From Kitasatospora sp. MAP5-34 (GTDB lineage: Bacteria > Actinomycetota > Actinomycetes > Streptomycetales > Streptomycetaceae), in contig NZ_JARXZC010000029.1 of NCBI RefSeq assembly GCF_029894335.1, positions 36,257 to 100,256 of the forward strand: a stretch of 64,000 bases of DNA. Direction: 5' to 3'. Below the pieces are notes generated by a model. That model did not search any database and was not told the origin of the DNA. It was given only the letters and a program-made list of their open reading frames with translations. This document shows positions 8,809 through 16,941 of this stretch, piece by piece. The number at the start of each line of letters is the position of its first letter. The first letter of the stretch is position 1. A program made the position numbers and the translations under genes.

Positions 8809-10187
8809 CAGTTGCTCCCGATCGGGTCGAGCAGGCTGGAGTTGTAGTCGCCTGCGAGTACGTGGTTCAGGTAGGTGCCCGCGCCGCCGACGACGCGGTA
8901 GCCGTGCGGCACGCCGGCGGGGATGAAGACGCTGGCGGGGCTCTGCACCGGGAAGGTCTCGTCGCCGAGGGTCACCTCGACGGACAGGCCCCGGTAGCCC
9001 TCCTCCTCGCCGAGGAAGATGAAGAGGCTGTCGCAGTGGTGCACGTGGGTGTCGACGTGCCCGGTGCCGTAGTCGTCCAGCAGCGGGACGCGGCGGGCGA
9101 TGCAGTACTGCTCGGCGCCGGGTACGAACCGGTTGTCCACCAGCACGAAGCGGTCGCCCGGTCCCTTGCGGTGGTAGCGCAGCTCCGTCGCGGAGATCAC
9201 CTGCGGGTCCACCACCCAGTCCGTGGGCCGGGCCGACAGAGTGGGCCGCGCGGTGCTGCCCTCGCGGCCCACGTCGGCGGGCTTCACCCACTCGTACGCG
9301 GACGGCTCCCGCTCGACGGCGGCGACGTGCAGCTTGGCCACGTGGTGGAAGACGTCGCGGCCGACCACGGGACGCCGGTGGTCGGGCATGGATCGCGAGT
9401 ACGCGCCGACCCGACGGCTGAGCTCGGCCAGCAGGCCGCCGTTCACGAGCGGCCGGGTGCCTCGGTAGTCGAGGTTGACGGCGAGTGAGACGTAATCGGT
9501 GATCCCGGCGCGCTCGCCCAGACCGTTGACGGAGGTGGAGACCCAGGCGGCCCCCGCGTCGACCGCCGCCAGCGAGTTGGCCAGCGCCAGCCCCCGGTCG
9601 TCGTGCAGGTGGACCTCGATGTCCGTGCCCGGACAGCTCTCCCTAAGCCGGGAGATCCGCTCGCGGATGTCCTCCGGTTCCATCACACCGAGGGTGTCTG
9701 CGAAGCAGATCCGCTCGGCACCCGCCGCCGTGGCGATGCGGTACGCCTCGGCCAGTTCCGCGCCGTCGGTGCGGCTGCTGTCCTCGACGGTGAAGCGAAC
9801 CCGCAGGCCCAGCCGACGGGCGTGGGTCACGGACTCCTCGACCATCGCGTACAGGTCCGGCAACTGCCGTCCGGGCAGCCTCGAACGCCGGGACACCTCG
9901 TTGATGCCCAGAAAGATGCCCACCCAGGCAGCGCCGGTCTTGGCCACTGTCTCGATGTCGTCACGCCGCGCGCGGGCGTGGGCCAGCACCGGTACATCGC
10001 CGGCCGCCTCCACCACCGCCGCGACCCGCAGCAGTTCGTCCGAGCTGACCGCGGGGTGACCGCACTCGATGGCGTCCGCTCCGGAGCTCGCCAGCAGCCG
10101 GGCGATCTCCACGCTCTGGTCGAGTGTGAAGCGGCCGTGAGCCGACTGCATTCCCTCACGCAGGGTGCTGTCGATGATGTACGTCAC
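8808..10187 (-). CDS. isopropylmalate/citramalate-synthase-like TIM barrel fused to a cupin
   Basis: Residues 1 to about 300 form an HMGL-like (DRE-TIM) barrel: DSTLREGMQ (metal-binding Asp6, Arg10), HLHDDRG with metal-ligand His193 and His195, and SVNGLGERAG. Such enzymes condense acetyl-CoA or a related acyl-CoA with a 2-oxo acid. The usual C-terminal LeuA regulatory domain is absent. Instead residues about 330-459 form a cupin with HVDTHVHHCD (377-386) and PAGVPHGYRV. The start is GTG 10187 with GGAG 6 nt upstream. The gene heads the stretch that also holds the methyltransferase and amidotransferase. Likely role: making a 2-substituted malate or citrate-like intermediate for the aconitase homologue. 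The cupin could bind metal for an isomerase or oxygenase step, or be regulatory. Confidence 0.87.
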   Translation of the reverse strand: MTYIIDSTLREGMQSAHGRFTLDQSVEIARLLASSGADAIECGHPAVSSDELLRVAAVVEAAGDVPVLAHARARRDDIETVAKTGAAWVGIFLGINEVSRRSRLPGRQLPDLYAMVEESVTHARRLGLRVRFTVEDSSRTDGAELAEAYRIATAAGAERICFADTLGVMEPEDIRERISRLRESCPGTDIEVHLHDDRGLALANSLAAVDAGAAWVSTSVNGLGERAGITDYVSLAVNLDYRGTRPLVNGGLLAELSRRVGAYSRSMPDHRRPVVGRDVFHHVAKLHVAAVEREPSAYEWVKPADVGREGSTARPTLSARPTDWVVDPQVISATELRYHRKGPGDRFVLVDNRFVPGAEQYCIARRVPLLDDYGTGHVDTHVHHCDSLFIFLGEEEGYRGLSVEVTLGDETFPVQSPASVFIPAGVPHGYRVVGGAGTYLNHVLAGDYNSSLLDPIGSN

Positions 10188-10220
10188 TAGGTCTCCTGGA
10201 TTCGTCTTTGAGCAGGCAGG

Positions 10221-10952
10221 TCAGGCGTTTCCGAGCGCCGCCAGGTCGGCGAGCGGGAAGCTGTCCTTGGCCCGGAAGTCCGGGTCCGAGGCGTCCGCGA
10301 ACACGACGACCATGCCGCGCCGGTCGTTCGGTGAGGTGTTGGCCGCGCTGCCGTGAGCGAAGTAGCGGTCCCACATCACGCCGTCTCCCGGGGCGAGTTC
10401 GAACTGGACGGGCTCGTTCAGGCCGTCCTCGGCGATGTCGAGGCTGGCGTGCCACCGGTAGTGCGGCCGGTCGTGGTGATCGATGCACCCGTCGGCGTGC
10501 GAGCCGGGGCAGCCGAACAGGCCGCCGTTGGCGGGGCTCACCGGGGTCAGCGCCGTCCAGACGCTGAACGCCTTGGGGTAGGTGTAGGTCCACAGTGCCT
10601 GGTCCTGGTGCAGGGCGACCTCGGTGCCGACCAGGGCGGGCTTGAGGAACGCCGCGTGGAACACCACCGCCGCGTCCTCCCCGACCACCGTCCGGGCCAG
10701 CTCGGTGACCCCGGCGCGGTTGAGCATCGGGCCCCACAACGTGGGGTCGTTCCACAGGAGTCGGCGCAGCTTGCGCAGCCGGCGGACCCCGGCGGCCTCG
10801 TCGTACTCCGCCTCGTAGTCCGAGGCCACGTGCTCGGCGGCGTCGAAGGTGTCGAAGAACTCCAGGGCACGCCGCTGGTCCTCGGGGCCGAGGAGCTCCG
10901 GGAGGACCTGGTAGCCGTCCCGGCCGTATGCGTCGATGTCGATGGTGGGCAC
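10221..10952 (-). CDS. phytanoyl-CoA dioxygenase (PhyH)-family Fe(II)/2-oxoglutarate oxygenase
   Basis: The 243-aa protein has the double-stranded beta-helix iron triad: HQD at His115/Asp117 and distal His200 (YFAHGSAANTS), with Arg211/212 (NDRRGMVVVF) placed to bind 2-oxoglutarate. Its length is typical of small bacterial PhyH enzymes, which hydroxylate, desaturate or halogenate small molecules. The iron-ligand Asp is present, so a hydroxylase is more likely than a halogenase. GTG 10952 lies 6 nt after the stop of the carrier-condensation gene, so it is in the same operon. Substrate is unknown; it may act on a carrier-bound amino acid. Confidence 0.88.
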   Translation of the reverse strand: MPTIDIDAYGRDGYQVLPELLGPEDQRRALEFFDTFDAAEHVASDYEAEYDEAAGVRRLRKLRRLLWNDPTLWGPMLNRAGVTELARTVVGEDAAVVFHAAFLKPALVGTEVALHQDQALWTYTYPKAFSVWTALTPVSPANGGLFGCPGSHADGCIDHHDRPHYRWHASLDIAEDGLNEPVQFELAPGDGVMWDRYFAHGSAANTSPNDRRGMVVVFADASDPDFRAKDSFPLADLAALGNA

Positions 10953-10958
10953 GCTGAA

Positions 10959-12647
10959 TCAGCTTCCTGTCTGGATGGTCGGGAACGACTGGTGACGTCC
11001 GGCGTCGAGAACCTCGCGCACGGGCAGGTCCGGTCGGCGGGCGAGGGCCGCGACCGCGCCGAGGAAGTCCCCGGCGAACTCCCGGACGTACTCGGCGGTG
11101 TACTCCGAGCGGTGGTGCAGGACGGTGAGTCCCACCACCGGCCCGTCCCGGAGCAGCCACATGTGGAGACCGGGCGAGTCCGCCGTCTCCGCCAGAAAGA
11201 CGGGCTCGACCTCCGTCCCGGCGAGTCGCAGCGACCTGCCCCACAGCTCGTTGAACATGAAGTACACGCCGGGGTCCTTGCGGAAGCCCGCCGGAACCGT
11301 CGGCCACATCCGCCGGCGGACGTACCAGGCAGGCAGGTCGCCGTGGGCCGTCGCCGCGAGTGCGGTCTCCCGGACGGCGACCACGAGCTGCCGGAAGGTC
11401 TGCGACAGGTCGAGGTCCGAGGTCGGGAAGACACCGTTCGCGAACCAGCCGACGGTGTCCTGGTACTCGGGCTCAAGGCGGTTGGCGGCGGTGGTGAGCA
11501 CGGTGACGCGGGAGCGCCCGGTCTGCCGCGCGATGAGCGCCTTGAGCACGGCCAGGCTCACGCAGTACGGCGTGGTGCGCAGCTGCCGGCAGATGTCGTC
11601 GAGCGCGGCGACGGTCTCGGACGGAACGTCGAGGTGCAGACTGGCCGGGTCGGCCAGTCCTCGGTCGGGGCGGTAACCGGGCAGGCGGACGGCGAACGCG
11701 GCCGGGTCCGGGCCCAACTGCTCCTTCCAGTACCCGGCGACCTCGTCGGCCCGCCCGTTCTGGAAGCCGTCCCACTGCCGCGCCGACCAGTCCTGGTACG
11801 CGCCCGAGTCGGTGAGCCCGGGCTCCTCCCCGGCGAGCCGTGAGCGGTAGGCGGCGCCGAGGTCCTTGACGATGACGTCCAGCGACCAGCCGTCCGCGGC
11901 GACGTGATCGAAGACCAGCGCCAGGAAGTGGTCGTCGGGGGCGCAGCGGACCAGGTGCGTGCGGGTCAGCGGGGCTCTGGTCCGGTCGAAGGTGCGGCGG
12001 ACCTCCTGGTCGAGGATGCGCAGCGCTTCGCGGGGCCGGTCCTGCTCGGGAAGCCATGAGACGTCGTCGACCAGCAGCAGCGCGGCCGGGTCGGCAACGT
12101 GCTGACGTACCGTCGGGCCGTCCACCCGCAGCACCGTACGCAGCGCGGGGTGCTGGTCCACCACGTCCTGCGAGGCCGCGTGCAGTGCCGCCCGGTCGAG
12201 CGGCCCGCGCACCCGGTAGACCACGTGGAACTGCAGGGCGGGCGCGTCCGGGTCGCTCACTCCGGAGAGCACGGCCCACTCCTGGGCCATGGACGCACGG
12301 CCCAGGTGGTCGCTGGAGCGGGACGCGCTGTCGTCCGTGCCCGTCGCCGCCTGCGCGGTGCGGGCCTCGTCGACCCGGGCCGCCAGTTCGCGGATCGAGC
12401 CGGCCGTGAACACGGCCTGGGCGGAGACCCGGGCCCCGAGGAGTTCGGCCACGCGCTTGATGACCCGGAAGGCCAGCAGGCTGTTGCCGCCGAGGTCGAA
12501 GAAGTTGTCGTCGAGCGCGATGTCCGCCCGCTCCAGGATCTCGCGGTGGATCCGGAGCAGGTGCGCGTGGGTCTCCTCGGTGACAGACCCGCCGGTCGGG
12601 GCCGTGGCGTCGGCGTCGCCCCGCGTGAAGGATTGTGGTGCTGGCAA
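10959..12647 (-). CDS. NRPS didomain: peptidyl carrier-condensation
   Basis: 562 aa. Residues about 22-95 are a carrier domain with DLGGNSLLAF, phosphopantetheine on Ser56. Residues about 115-550 are a condensation domain. Its active-site motif is DHVAADG (247-253), with the catalytic second His248 and Asp252 kept and the first His replaced by Asp, a common variation. There is no adenylation or thioesterase domain, so it must be loaded in trans by the 4600-6174 enzyme. The carrier-first order is unusual. The chosen start is TTG 12647 because GAGGAG lies 7 nt upstream; no ATG or GTG is better placed. The 74-bp repeated element at 12753-12826 lies in its leader, so the operon running left from here probably begins with this gene. 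Confidence 0.88.
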   Translation of the reverse strand: MPAPQSFTRGDADATAPTGGSVTEETHAHLLRIHREILERADIALDDNFFDLGGNSLLAFRVIKRVAELLGARVSAQAVFTAGSIRELAARVDEARTAQAATGTDDSASRSSDHLGRASMAQEWAVLSGVSDPDAPALQFHVVYRVRGPLDRAALHAASQDVVDQHPALRTVLRVDGPTVRQHVADPAALLLVDDVSWLPEQDRPREALRILDQEVRRTFDRTRAPLTRTHLVRCAPDDHFLALVFDHVAADGWSLDVIVKDLGAAYRSRLAGEEPGLTDSGAYQDWSARQWDGFQNGRADEVAGYWKEQLGPDPAAFAVRLPGYRPDRGLADPASLHLDVPSETVAALDDICRQLRTTPYCVSLAVLKALIARQTGRSRVTVLTTAANRLEPEYQDTVGWFANGVFPTSDLDLSQTFRQLVVAVRETALAATAHGDLPAWYVRRRMWPTVPAGFRKDPGVYFMFNELWGRSLRLAGTEVEPVFLAETADSPGLHMWLLRDGPVVGLTVLHHRSEYTAEYVREFAGDFLGAVAALARRPDLPVREVLDAGRHQSFPTIQTGS

Positions 12648-12752
12648 GGGAGTTCTCCTCGACCGGACAAGGGAGGGAGGCTGTGGGCACGACGCTCGCT
12701 CGCTGGGCGTCGGCGATCCCGTCCCGGTTCCCGGTGATCACTGGCTTCGTCC

Positions 12753-12826
12753 AGCTTCGTCGCAGATCAGCAGCGTGAGAAGGGAATCGGGGTGGACGCA
12801 TCCGGCCGTGGACCCTTCCGTCCACC
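12753..12826 (-). promoter_or_regulatory. 74-bp regulatory element, copy A (upstream of the carrier-condensation operon)
   Basis: Read leftward, this 74-bp stretch is 62/74 identical and ungapped to 16727-16800 read rightward. Both begin GGTGGACGGA and contain GTCCACGGCCGGAT, CGTCCACC and CCCTTCTCA. The first half holds three GTCCAC/GTGGAC half-sites: an inverted pair GTGGAC-N7-GTCCAC, then a direct copy 16 nt on. The second half may be the core promoter and early leader. It ends 106 nt before the TTG start at 12647. Conservation outside coding sequence implies a shared activator or repressor. Confidence 0.8.
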
Positions 12827-12928
12827 GAGGTGCGGGTCGTCGCGGACCGAGGCAACCGGGCACCCCCGACGGGGGCGCGAGGAACGGTCCGCTCCGGGCT
12901 CGCGCCCCTGGTCCGGCCGGCGCTCGAC

Positions 12929-14953
12929 CTAGCGGCGGACGTCCTGGGACACCGTGGCCGGGTCGAGCCGGACACTCGCGGCGAACCACTCGGCCAGCTC
13001 CCGCAGGCGGCGCTCCACCTCGTGCTCGTCCGGCCCGGTGACGACGGCGAGACCGGCCCGCAGGTTCGACGCGACTGTGGCGTCGGGCATGACCGTGCCG
13101 GCCGCGACGGCGACCTCGGCGTACACGACGCCGGGACGGGCCAGGACCTCGTCCGCCGTGGGCACCGACCGGAGCAGGCCCGGCGCCGCGGGCAGGTTCA
13201 TCCCGCCGATGGCGGCGCCCTCGGCGAGTGAAGGACCGCCGACGTCCCCTCCGGGCAGGCCGAGCGCGACCCGGGCCCACTCGTCGTGGAGATCGATGCC
13301 GTAGGCGCGCTTCACGACCTCGTCCGTCCTCCCGCCGCCCACCCGCGCCGCACACTCGCCGAAGACGATCTCCCCGTCCTCGGCGTGCTGGAAGACCTCG
13401 AGATGGAAGACACCGTCGCGAAGCTCGAGGGCCTCGAACGCCGTCCGGGCGACGGCTCGGGTCAGCGCGTACAGCTCCGGATGGGAGTCCGGCGAGAGGA
13501 CCACGTGAGCGACCAGTCCACCGTCGTGCACCTCGATCAGGTTCTGCAGATACCGGGAGACCGAGAGCAGCCGGATCTCCCCGTCGCGGACCAGTCCGTC
13601 GACCTTGAACTCGGTTCCCGGGACGAACTCCTCGACGAGCCAGGGCCCGGACCCGTTTTCGACCGCCCGGGCGACCGTCGCCCGGAAGGCGTCCGGGTCG
13701 GACAGCACCCAGGTGTTCCGGACTCCTCCGCCGTCGAGCGGCTTGAGCACCAGCGGGAATTCCAGGGTCGCCGGGTCGAGCGCGTCGAGGTCGTCGACGA
13801 CGGCGCAGGCGGCGGTCCGCACGCCGGCCGCGCGGACGAGCTGCTTCTGCACGAACTTGTCCCTCATGCCGAGGGCCCGCCGGAACGCCTGGCCGCCTGG
13901 ACGGCCGAGGTCCGCGAGGACGGCGGCGTTGAGGAGGCAGAATTCCAGACCACTGCAGACCGTCGCGAAGTCACGGACCGCCTGGCCCTGGCGGGCCAGG
14001 CCGGCCAGCACGTCCGTGGTGCTCGTCGGATCGGGTACGACGACTGTCCGCGCACCGGCGGCCCGCGCCGCAGCCGCGTCGGACGGCTTCACAACGCAGG
14101 TGACCGGCCGGCCGGTACGGACGAGCGCGGTCACGGCCCGGGCCATCCAGCCGATATGGAGGACAGCGGAACTCGATTGCATGACTTCCCCGTGGGTTGT
14201 TGGAAGGGCGGCGCCAGGAGGCTCCGCGAAAGCGGTGCGGTAGAAGTCGGCGACGAGGCCGACGGCAGAGTCCCGGAGGAACGAGGCATGGGTTCCCTCG
14301 GTCACGGCACAGAAGAAGAGCGGGTTTCGCCGGGCGGTCGTCCTGGCCCGCTCGGCAGCAGGCACCACGGGACTGTCGCGGGCGATGACCGAGAGCACCG
14401 GGATCTGCAACGCGGTGGCGGCGTCCAGCAGATGGCTGTAGTCGTAGGTCCACTTCAGGAAGCTGGCCTCGGCCCACTCATCGGCCTCGTACCGCTCCCG
14501 GAACGGCTCGAAGGACTGATCGAGCAGCACCACACTCGCAATCCGCTGCGGCCCGAGCGTCACCGCCAGCACTGCGGCCACCAGTGCCCCGTACGAGTAG
14601 CCGACGACATGGACCGGCTGCGGCAGCGCGTCGAAGATCCGCTGGACGTCGGCAGCGAAGTCCAGCGGTGAGTAGCCCCATTCCGGGGCCGGGCTGCGAC
14701 CGTGCGCGCGCAGCGACGGATAGACGGCGACCGCGCCCTCCGGGCAGAGCGCGTCACCCAGCGGCCGCAGTCTGGCCTTGTCGTCCCCGAAGCCGTGCAG
14801 CAGGAGCATGGAGCCGGGAGCACAGGGCCCGACAGCGCTTCCCGGCCTGCTGTCCCAGTCGATCAGCTCGACACGGCCGATGGTCGCCAGCTCCGGAGCC
14901 GGCAGGTGCCCGTCCGGTGACTCCCGCTCCGGAGCCGCGCCGTGGCGCGTCAC
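12929..14953 (-). CDS. alpha/beta hydrolase (thioesterase-like) fused to ATP-grasp ligase
   Basis: 674 aa. Residues about 45-240 are an alpha/beta hydrolase with an HGFGDD oxyanion region and GYSYGA nucleophile elbow (Ser120). Residues about 265-674 are an ATP-grasp ligase, with LVLKPLDGGGVRNT, GPWLVEEFVPGTEFKVDG, SVSRYLQN, DGVFHLEVF and GECAARVGGG, covering the ATP- and Mg-binding strands. The ATP-grasp half is paralogous to the protein at 18454-19704. ATP-grasp ligases join a carboxylate to an amine through an acyl-phosphate. The hydrolase may release the NRPS-bound intermediate that the other half then ligates. The GTG start overlaps the stop of the upstream oxygenase gene (GTGA). Confidence 0.87.
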   Translation of the reverse strand: MTRHGAAPERESPDGHLPAPELATIGRVELIDWDSRPGSAVGPCAPGSMLLLHGFGDDKARLRPLGDALCPEGAVAVYPSLRAHGRSPAPEWGYSPLDFAADVQRIFDALPQPVHVVGYSYGALVAAVLAVTLGPQRIASVVLLDQSFEPFRERYEADEWAEASFLKWTYDYSHLLDAATALQIPVLSVIARDSPVVPAAERARTTARRNPLFFCAVTEGTHASFLRDSAVGLVADFYRTAFAEPPGAALPTTHGEVMQSSSAVLHIGWMARAVTALVRTGRPVTCVVKPSDAAAARAAGARTVVVPDPTSTTDVLAGLARQGQAVRDFATVCSGLEFCLLNAAVLADLGRPGGQAFRRALGMRDKFVQKQLVRAAGVRTAACAVVDDLDALDPATLEFPLVLKPLDGGGVRNTWVLSDPDAFRATVARAVENGSGPWLVEEFVPGTEFKVDGLVRDGEIRLLSVSRYLQNLIEVHDGGLVAHVVLSPDSHPELYALTRAVARTAFEALELRDGVFHLEVFQHAEDGEIVFGECAARVGGGRTDEVVKRAYGIDLHDEWARVALGLPGGDVGGPSLAEGAAIGGMNLPAAPGLLRSVPTADEVLARPGVVYAEVAVAAGTVMPDATVASNLRAGLAVVTGPDEHEVERRLRELAEWFAASVRLDPATVSQDVRR

Positions 14954-16005
14954 CCGAACGCGGGAACAGGGCGGCCGATGAACTCCGGTGCGGCGCCCGG
15001 CGGCCAGACGCCGCCACGGTAGCTGCCGCCTGCGGTCGCGCCGTACAGGGAGGCGAAGTGCTCCGGCAGTTCCGGGCTGCCGGAGAAGGCCAGCCAGAGC
15101 CTGAGCAGCAGCCGCTCCCGGCCGCCCCCACCGGTGAAGGCCGTACGGGCGTGCAGGATGTGGAAGTTGTTGATGAGCTGCAGGTCGCCCTCACGCAGCT
15201 CCATGTCGAGGGCGAAGCCCGGCCGTTGCAGGATCTCGTCCAGCGCGTCCATGGCGGCGGTCTGCGAACCGGTCAGCCGGGGCGCCGAGGCGTGACGCTG
15301 CGAACCCACGATGAAACGGCGCACGTACCGGGCCGCGAAGCCCCCCTCCGTCCGGCTGAACACCGGGATGCCCGACCACGGCTGCTCCCCGGGCTGCTCC
15401 TCGCCGCGCCGGTCGTTCGGCAGCGGCTGGTAGAGCTCGGCCAGCAGGTCCGGCCGTTCGGCGGCAAGCAGGTCGTGGACCGCCTTGGAGGAGGCCACCC
15501 GGCTCAGGCCGCCGGAGCCGGCCGGCCGGACACAGAGCAGGCCCACCACATCCGTCCGGTCCACGTGGAAGGGCAGGTCCGCAGAGCTCTCGTAACCGCG
15601 CTGGACCGGGCTGGAGATGTCGGCGCCCCGGTCCTCGACCCGGCCGATCAGGTCGCCCTTGCCGCTCTGCGAGACGGGCCTGCCGAGCAGCAGGCCGAGC
15701 AGCCAGTAGGCCATCTCGTACTCGCGCGGATCCACCCCCGCGACCGGGAAGCCGGTCGCCACGACGAACCCCAGGCCCCCGGCCAGCCGCTCGCGCAGTT
15801 CGGCGGCGAACTCCTCCGTGCGGACCAGGCCCACCGGGCGCGGCGCGGTGAGTTCGAGCGGGTGGCCGGCGGCGATCGTCGCGCGCGCCGCCGTGAGCAG
15901 CTCGGCCGCCACCTCGGGCGGGGTGGGAATCCGCCAGAGCTCCTGAGGGCCAGTCAGATCTTCTCCCCGCCAGCCGGATCGCACCTCAGAATTCACATAG
16001 TCCAT
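14950..16005 (-). CDS. TauD/clavaminate-synthase-like Fe(II)/2-oxoglutarate oxygenase
   Basis: 351 aa. The facial triad is visible as FHVDRTD (His147, Asp149) and NNFHILHAR (distal His285), followed by RERLLLRLW with Arg302 as the likely 2-oxoglutarate anchor. The length and the NNFHILHAR signature match the TauD family, including clavaminate-synthase-like beta-hydroxylases of amino acids. It is the first gene of the leftward operon with the hydrolase/ATP-grasp gene, and its promoter should lie in the 405-bp divergent region. Its ribosome binding site is weak. Likely role: hydroxylating a cluster amino acid or peptide. Confidence 0.88.
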   Translation of the reverse strand: MDYVNSEVRSGWRGEDLTGPQELWRIPTPPEVAAELLTAARATIAAGHPLELTAPRPVGLVRTEEFAAELRERLAGGLGFVVATGFPVAGVDPREYEMAYWLLGLLLGRPVSQSGKGDLIGRVEDRGADISSPVQRGYESSADLPFHVDRTDVVGLLCVRPAGSGGLSRVASSKAVHDLLAAERPDLLAELYQPLPNDRRGEEQPGEQPWSGIPVFSRTEGGFAARYVRRFIVGSQRHASAPRLTGSQTAAMDALDEILQRPGFALDMELREGDLQLINNFHILHARTAFTGGGGRERLLLRLWLAFSGSPELPEHFASLYGATAGGSYRGGVWPPGAAPEFIGRPVPAFG

Positions 16006-16410
16006 CGCACACCGAATTTCTAGGATTGGGTTTCCGGAACCGGCTGCCGGAGAGAGCCTTCAGACGCCGGTCCCGCTCGCGGCAACGGCGGGGTGGACCC
16101 GAATCACCGGGCCGGGATTCGCGGACGGGTTTCCGCACGGAGAAGAGCCGGCCGCGCTCGGGCCGGAGAGCGGATTCCGCGCCGGGGGCGCGGATCGCAG
16201 GTCCGGGCCGTTACTGACGGAATATCCGAGCCGCACCGGGACGAGAGCAGACGCTATACACGGTCGAGCCCGGCTGTCCACCTGTCGTGGGTCACAGGAG
16301 TTCGCCGGCCCGCGCCGCGCCGGCCCCCGGGCGTGGACGGTTCCGGCCTGAGCGGAAGTGGCCTGGCCCTGCCTGTTAATGACTTGTCGTCAGTCCGCCA
16401 CAATGACGGG
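16006..16410. promoter_or_regulatory. divergent promoter region between the two arms of the biosynthetic cluster
   Basis: 405 bp without a convincing gene. On the minus strand, TGGACA (within GGTGGACA, about 16275-16282) and TATAGC (about 16253-16258) are 16 nt apart. They form a plausible promoter for the oxygenase operon with an untranslated leader of about 245 nt. The GGTGGAC part repeats the half-site found in the two 74-bp elements. For the rightward gene, GCGTGGACGGTTCC at about 16331 resembles the start of that element. The transcription starts are inferred. Confidence 0.5.
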
Positions 16411-16740
16411 ATGTACTTCGTCCTCGCCACGCTGCGCGCGAGTCCCGGCAGCGCCGTTCCCGACGGCCTGGTCACCTCGCTCAGCTCCTGGGCGACCGCC
16501 GAGGACCGCCTTCAGCACCTGGTCGCACACGTCACCGGGCCACGAACCGTCGCGTTGGGCCTGTTCCTGGTCGCACCCCGGCTGGCAGAGGCCGAACGCA
16601 CGGCGGCGGTCCTGTGCCGACGCGCCATACAAGCGGACCCGGCACTGCGGAATCTGGAACTGATCGACTGCCAGTCGCCGCTGATCGGCCGGTTCTACGA
16701 GCGGATGCTGGACGTTCCCCGGCCGGGGTGGACGGAATAG
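16411..16740 (+). CDS. small hypothetical protein, 109 aa, cluster-associated
   Basis: I do not recognise a family. The protein (MYFVLATLRASPGSAVPDGL... ending PRPGWTE) is soluble and alternates short strands and helices. It has two cysteines, at CRRA and DCQSP. ATG 16411 was chosen because the longer frame extends into sequence with no codon bias. Its last codons lie inside copy B of the 74-bp regulatory element, so the element controls the next gene rather than this one. A carrier-domain chaperone or regulatory role is possible but nothing in the sequence shows it. Confidence 0.55.
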   Translation: MYFVLATLRASPGSAVPDGLVTSLSSWATAEDRLQHLVAHVTGPRTVALGLFLVAPRLAEAERTAAVLCRRAIQADPALRNLELIDCQSPLIGRFYERMLDVPRPGWTE

Positions 16741-16800
16741 TCCACGGCCGGATCCGTCCACCGCACTACCCTTCTCAAGTCGCTGAGCTGCGATGAAGCT
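16727..16800 (+). promoter_or_regulatory. 74-bp regulatory element, copy B (upstream of the CoA-transferase operon)
   Basis: Ungapped 62/74 match to the element at 12753-12826 read on the other strand. It has the same three GTCCAC/GTGGAC half-sites and the CCCTTCTCA block. Its first 14 bp overlap the end of the 109-aa gene. It ends 141 nt before ATG 16942, similar to the 106-nt gap of copy A. Confidence 0.8.
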
Positions 16801-16941
16801 GATGACCACCGGGAGACGAACCCGCCGGCCGGGTCGAACGGCGTCGCCCGGACACGGTCCACGCCGTGCCGGGTGACCGCCGTCCCCAGCCGGTCTGCGG
16901 CGCCGTCAGGACCGAGACAGACAGAGAGGCGTGGTGACGTG

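Noticed and set aside
1829..10187. Phosphonate or phosphinate cluster (synthase plus aconitase logic)
   Set aside because: No PEP mutase or phosphonopyruvate decarboxylase gene is seen in the cluster.
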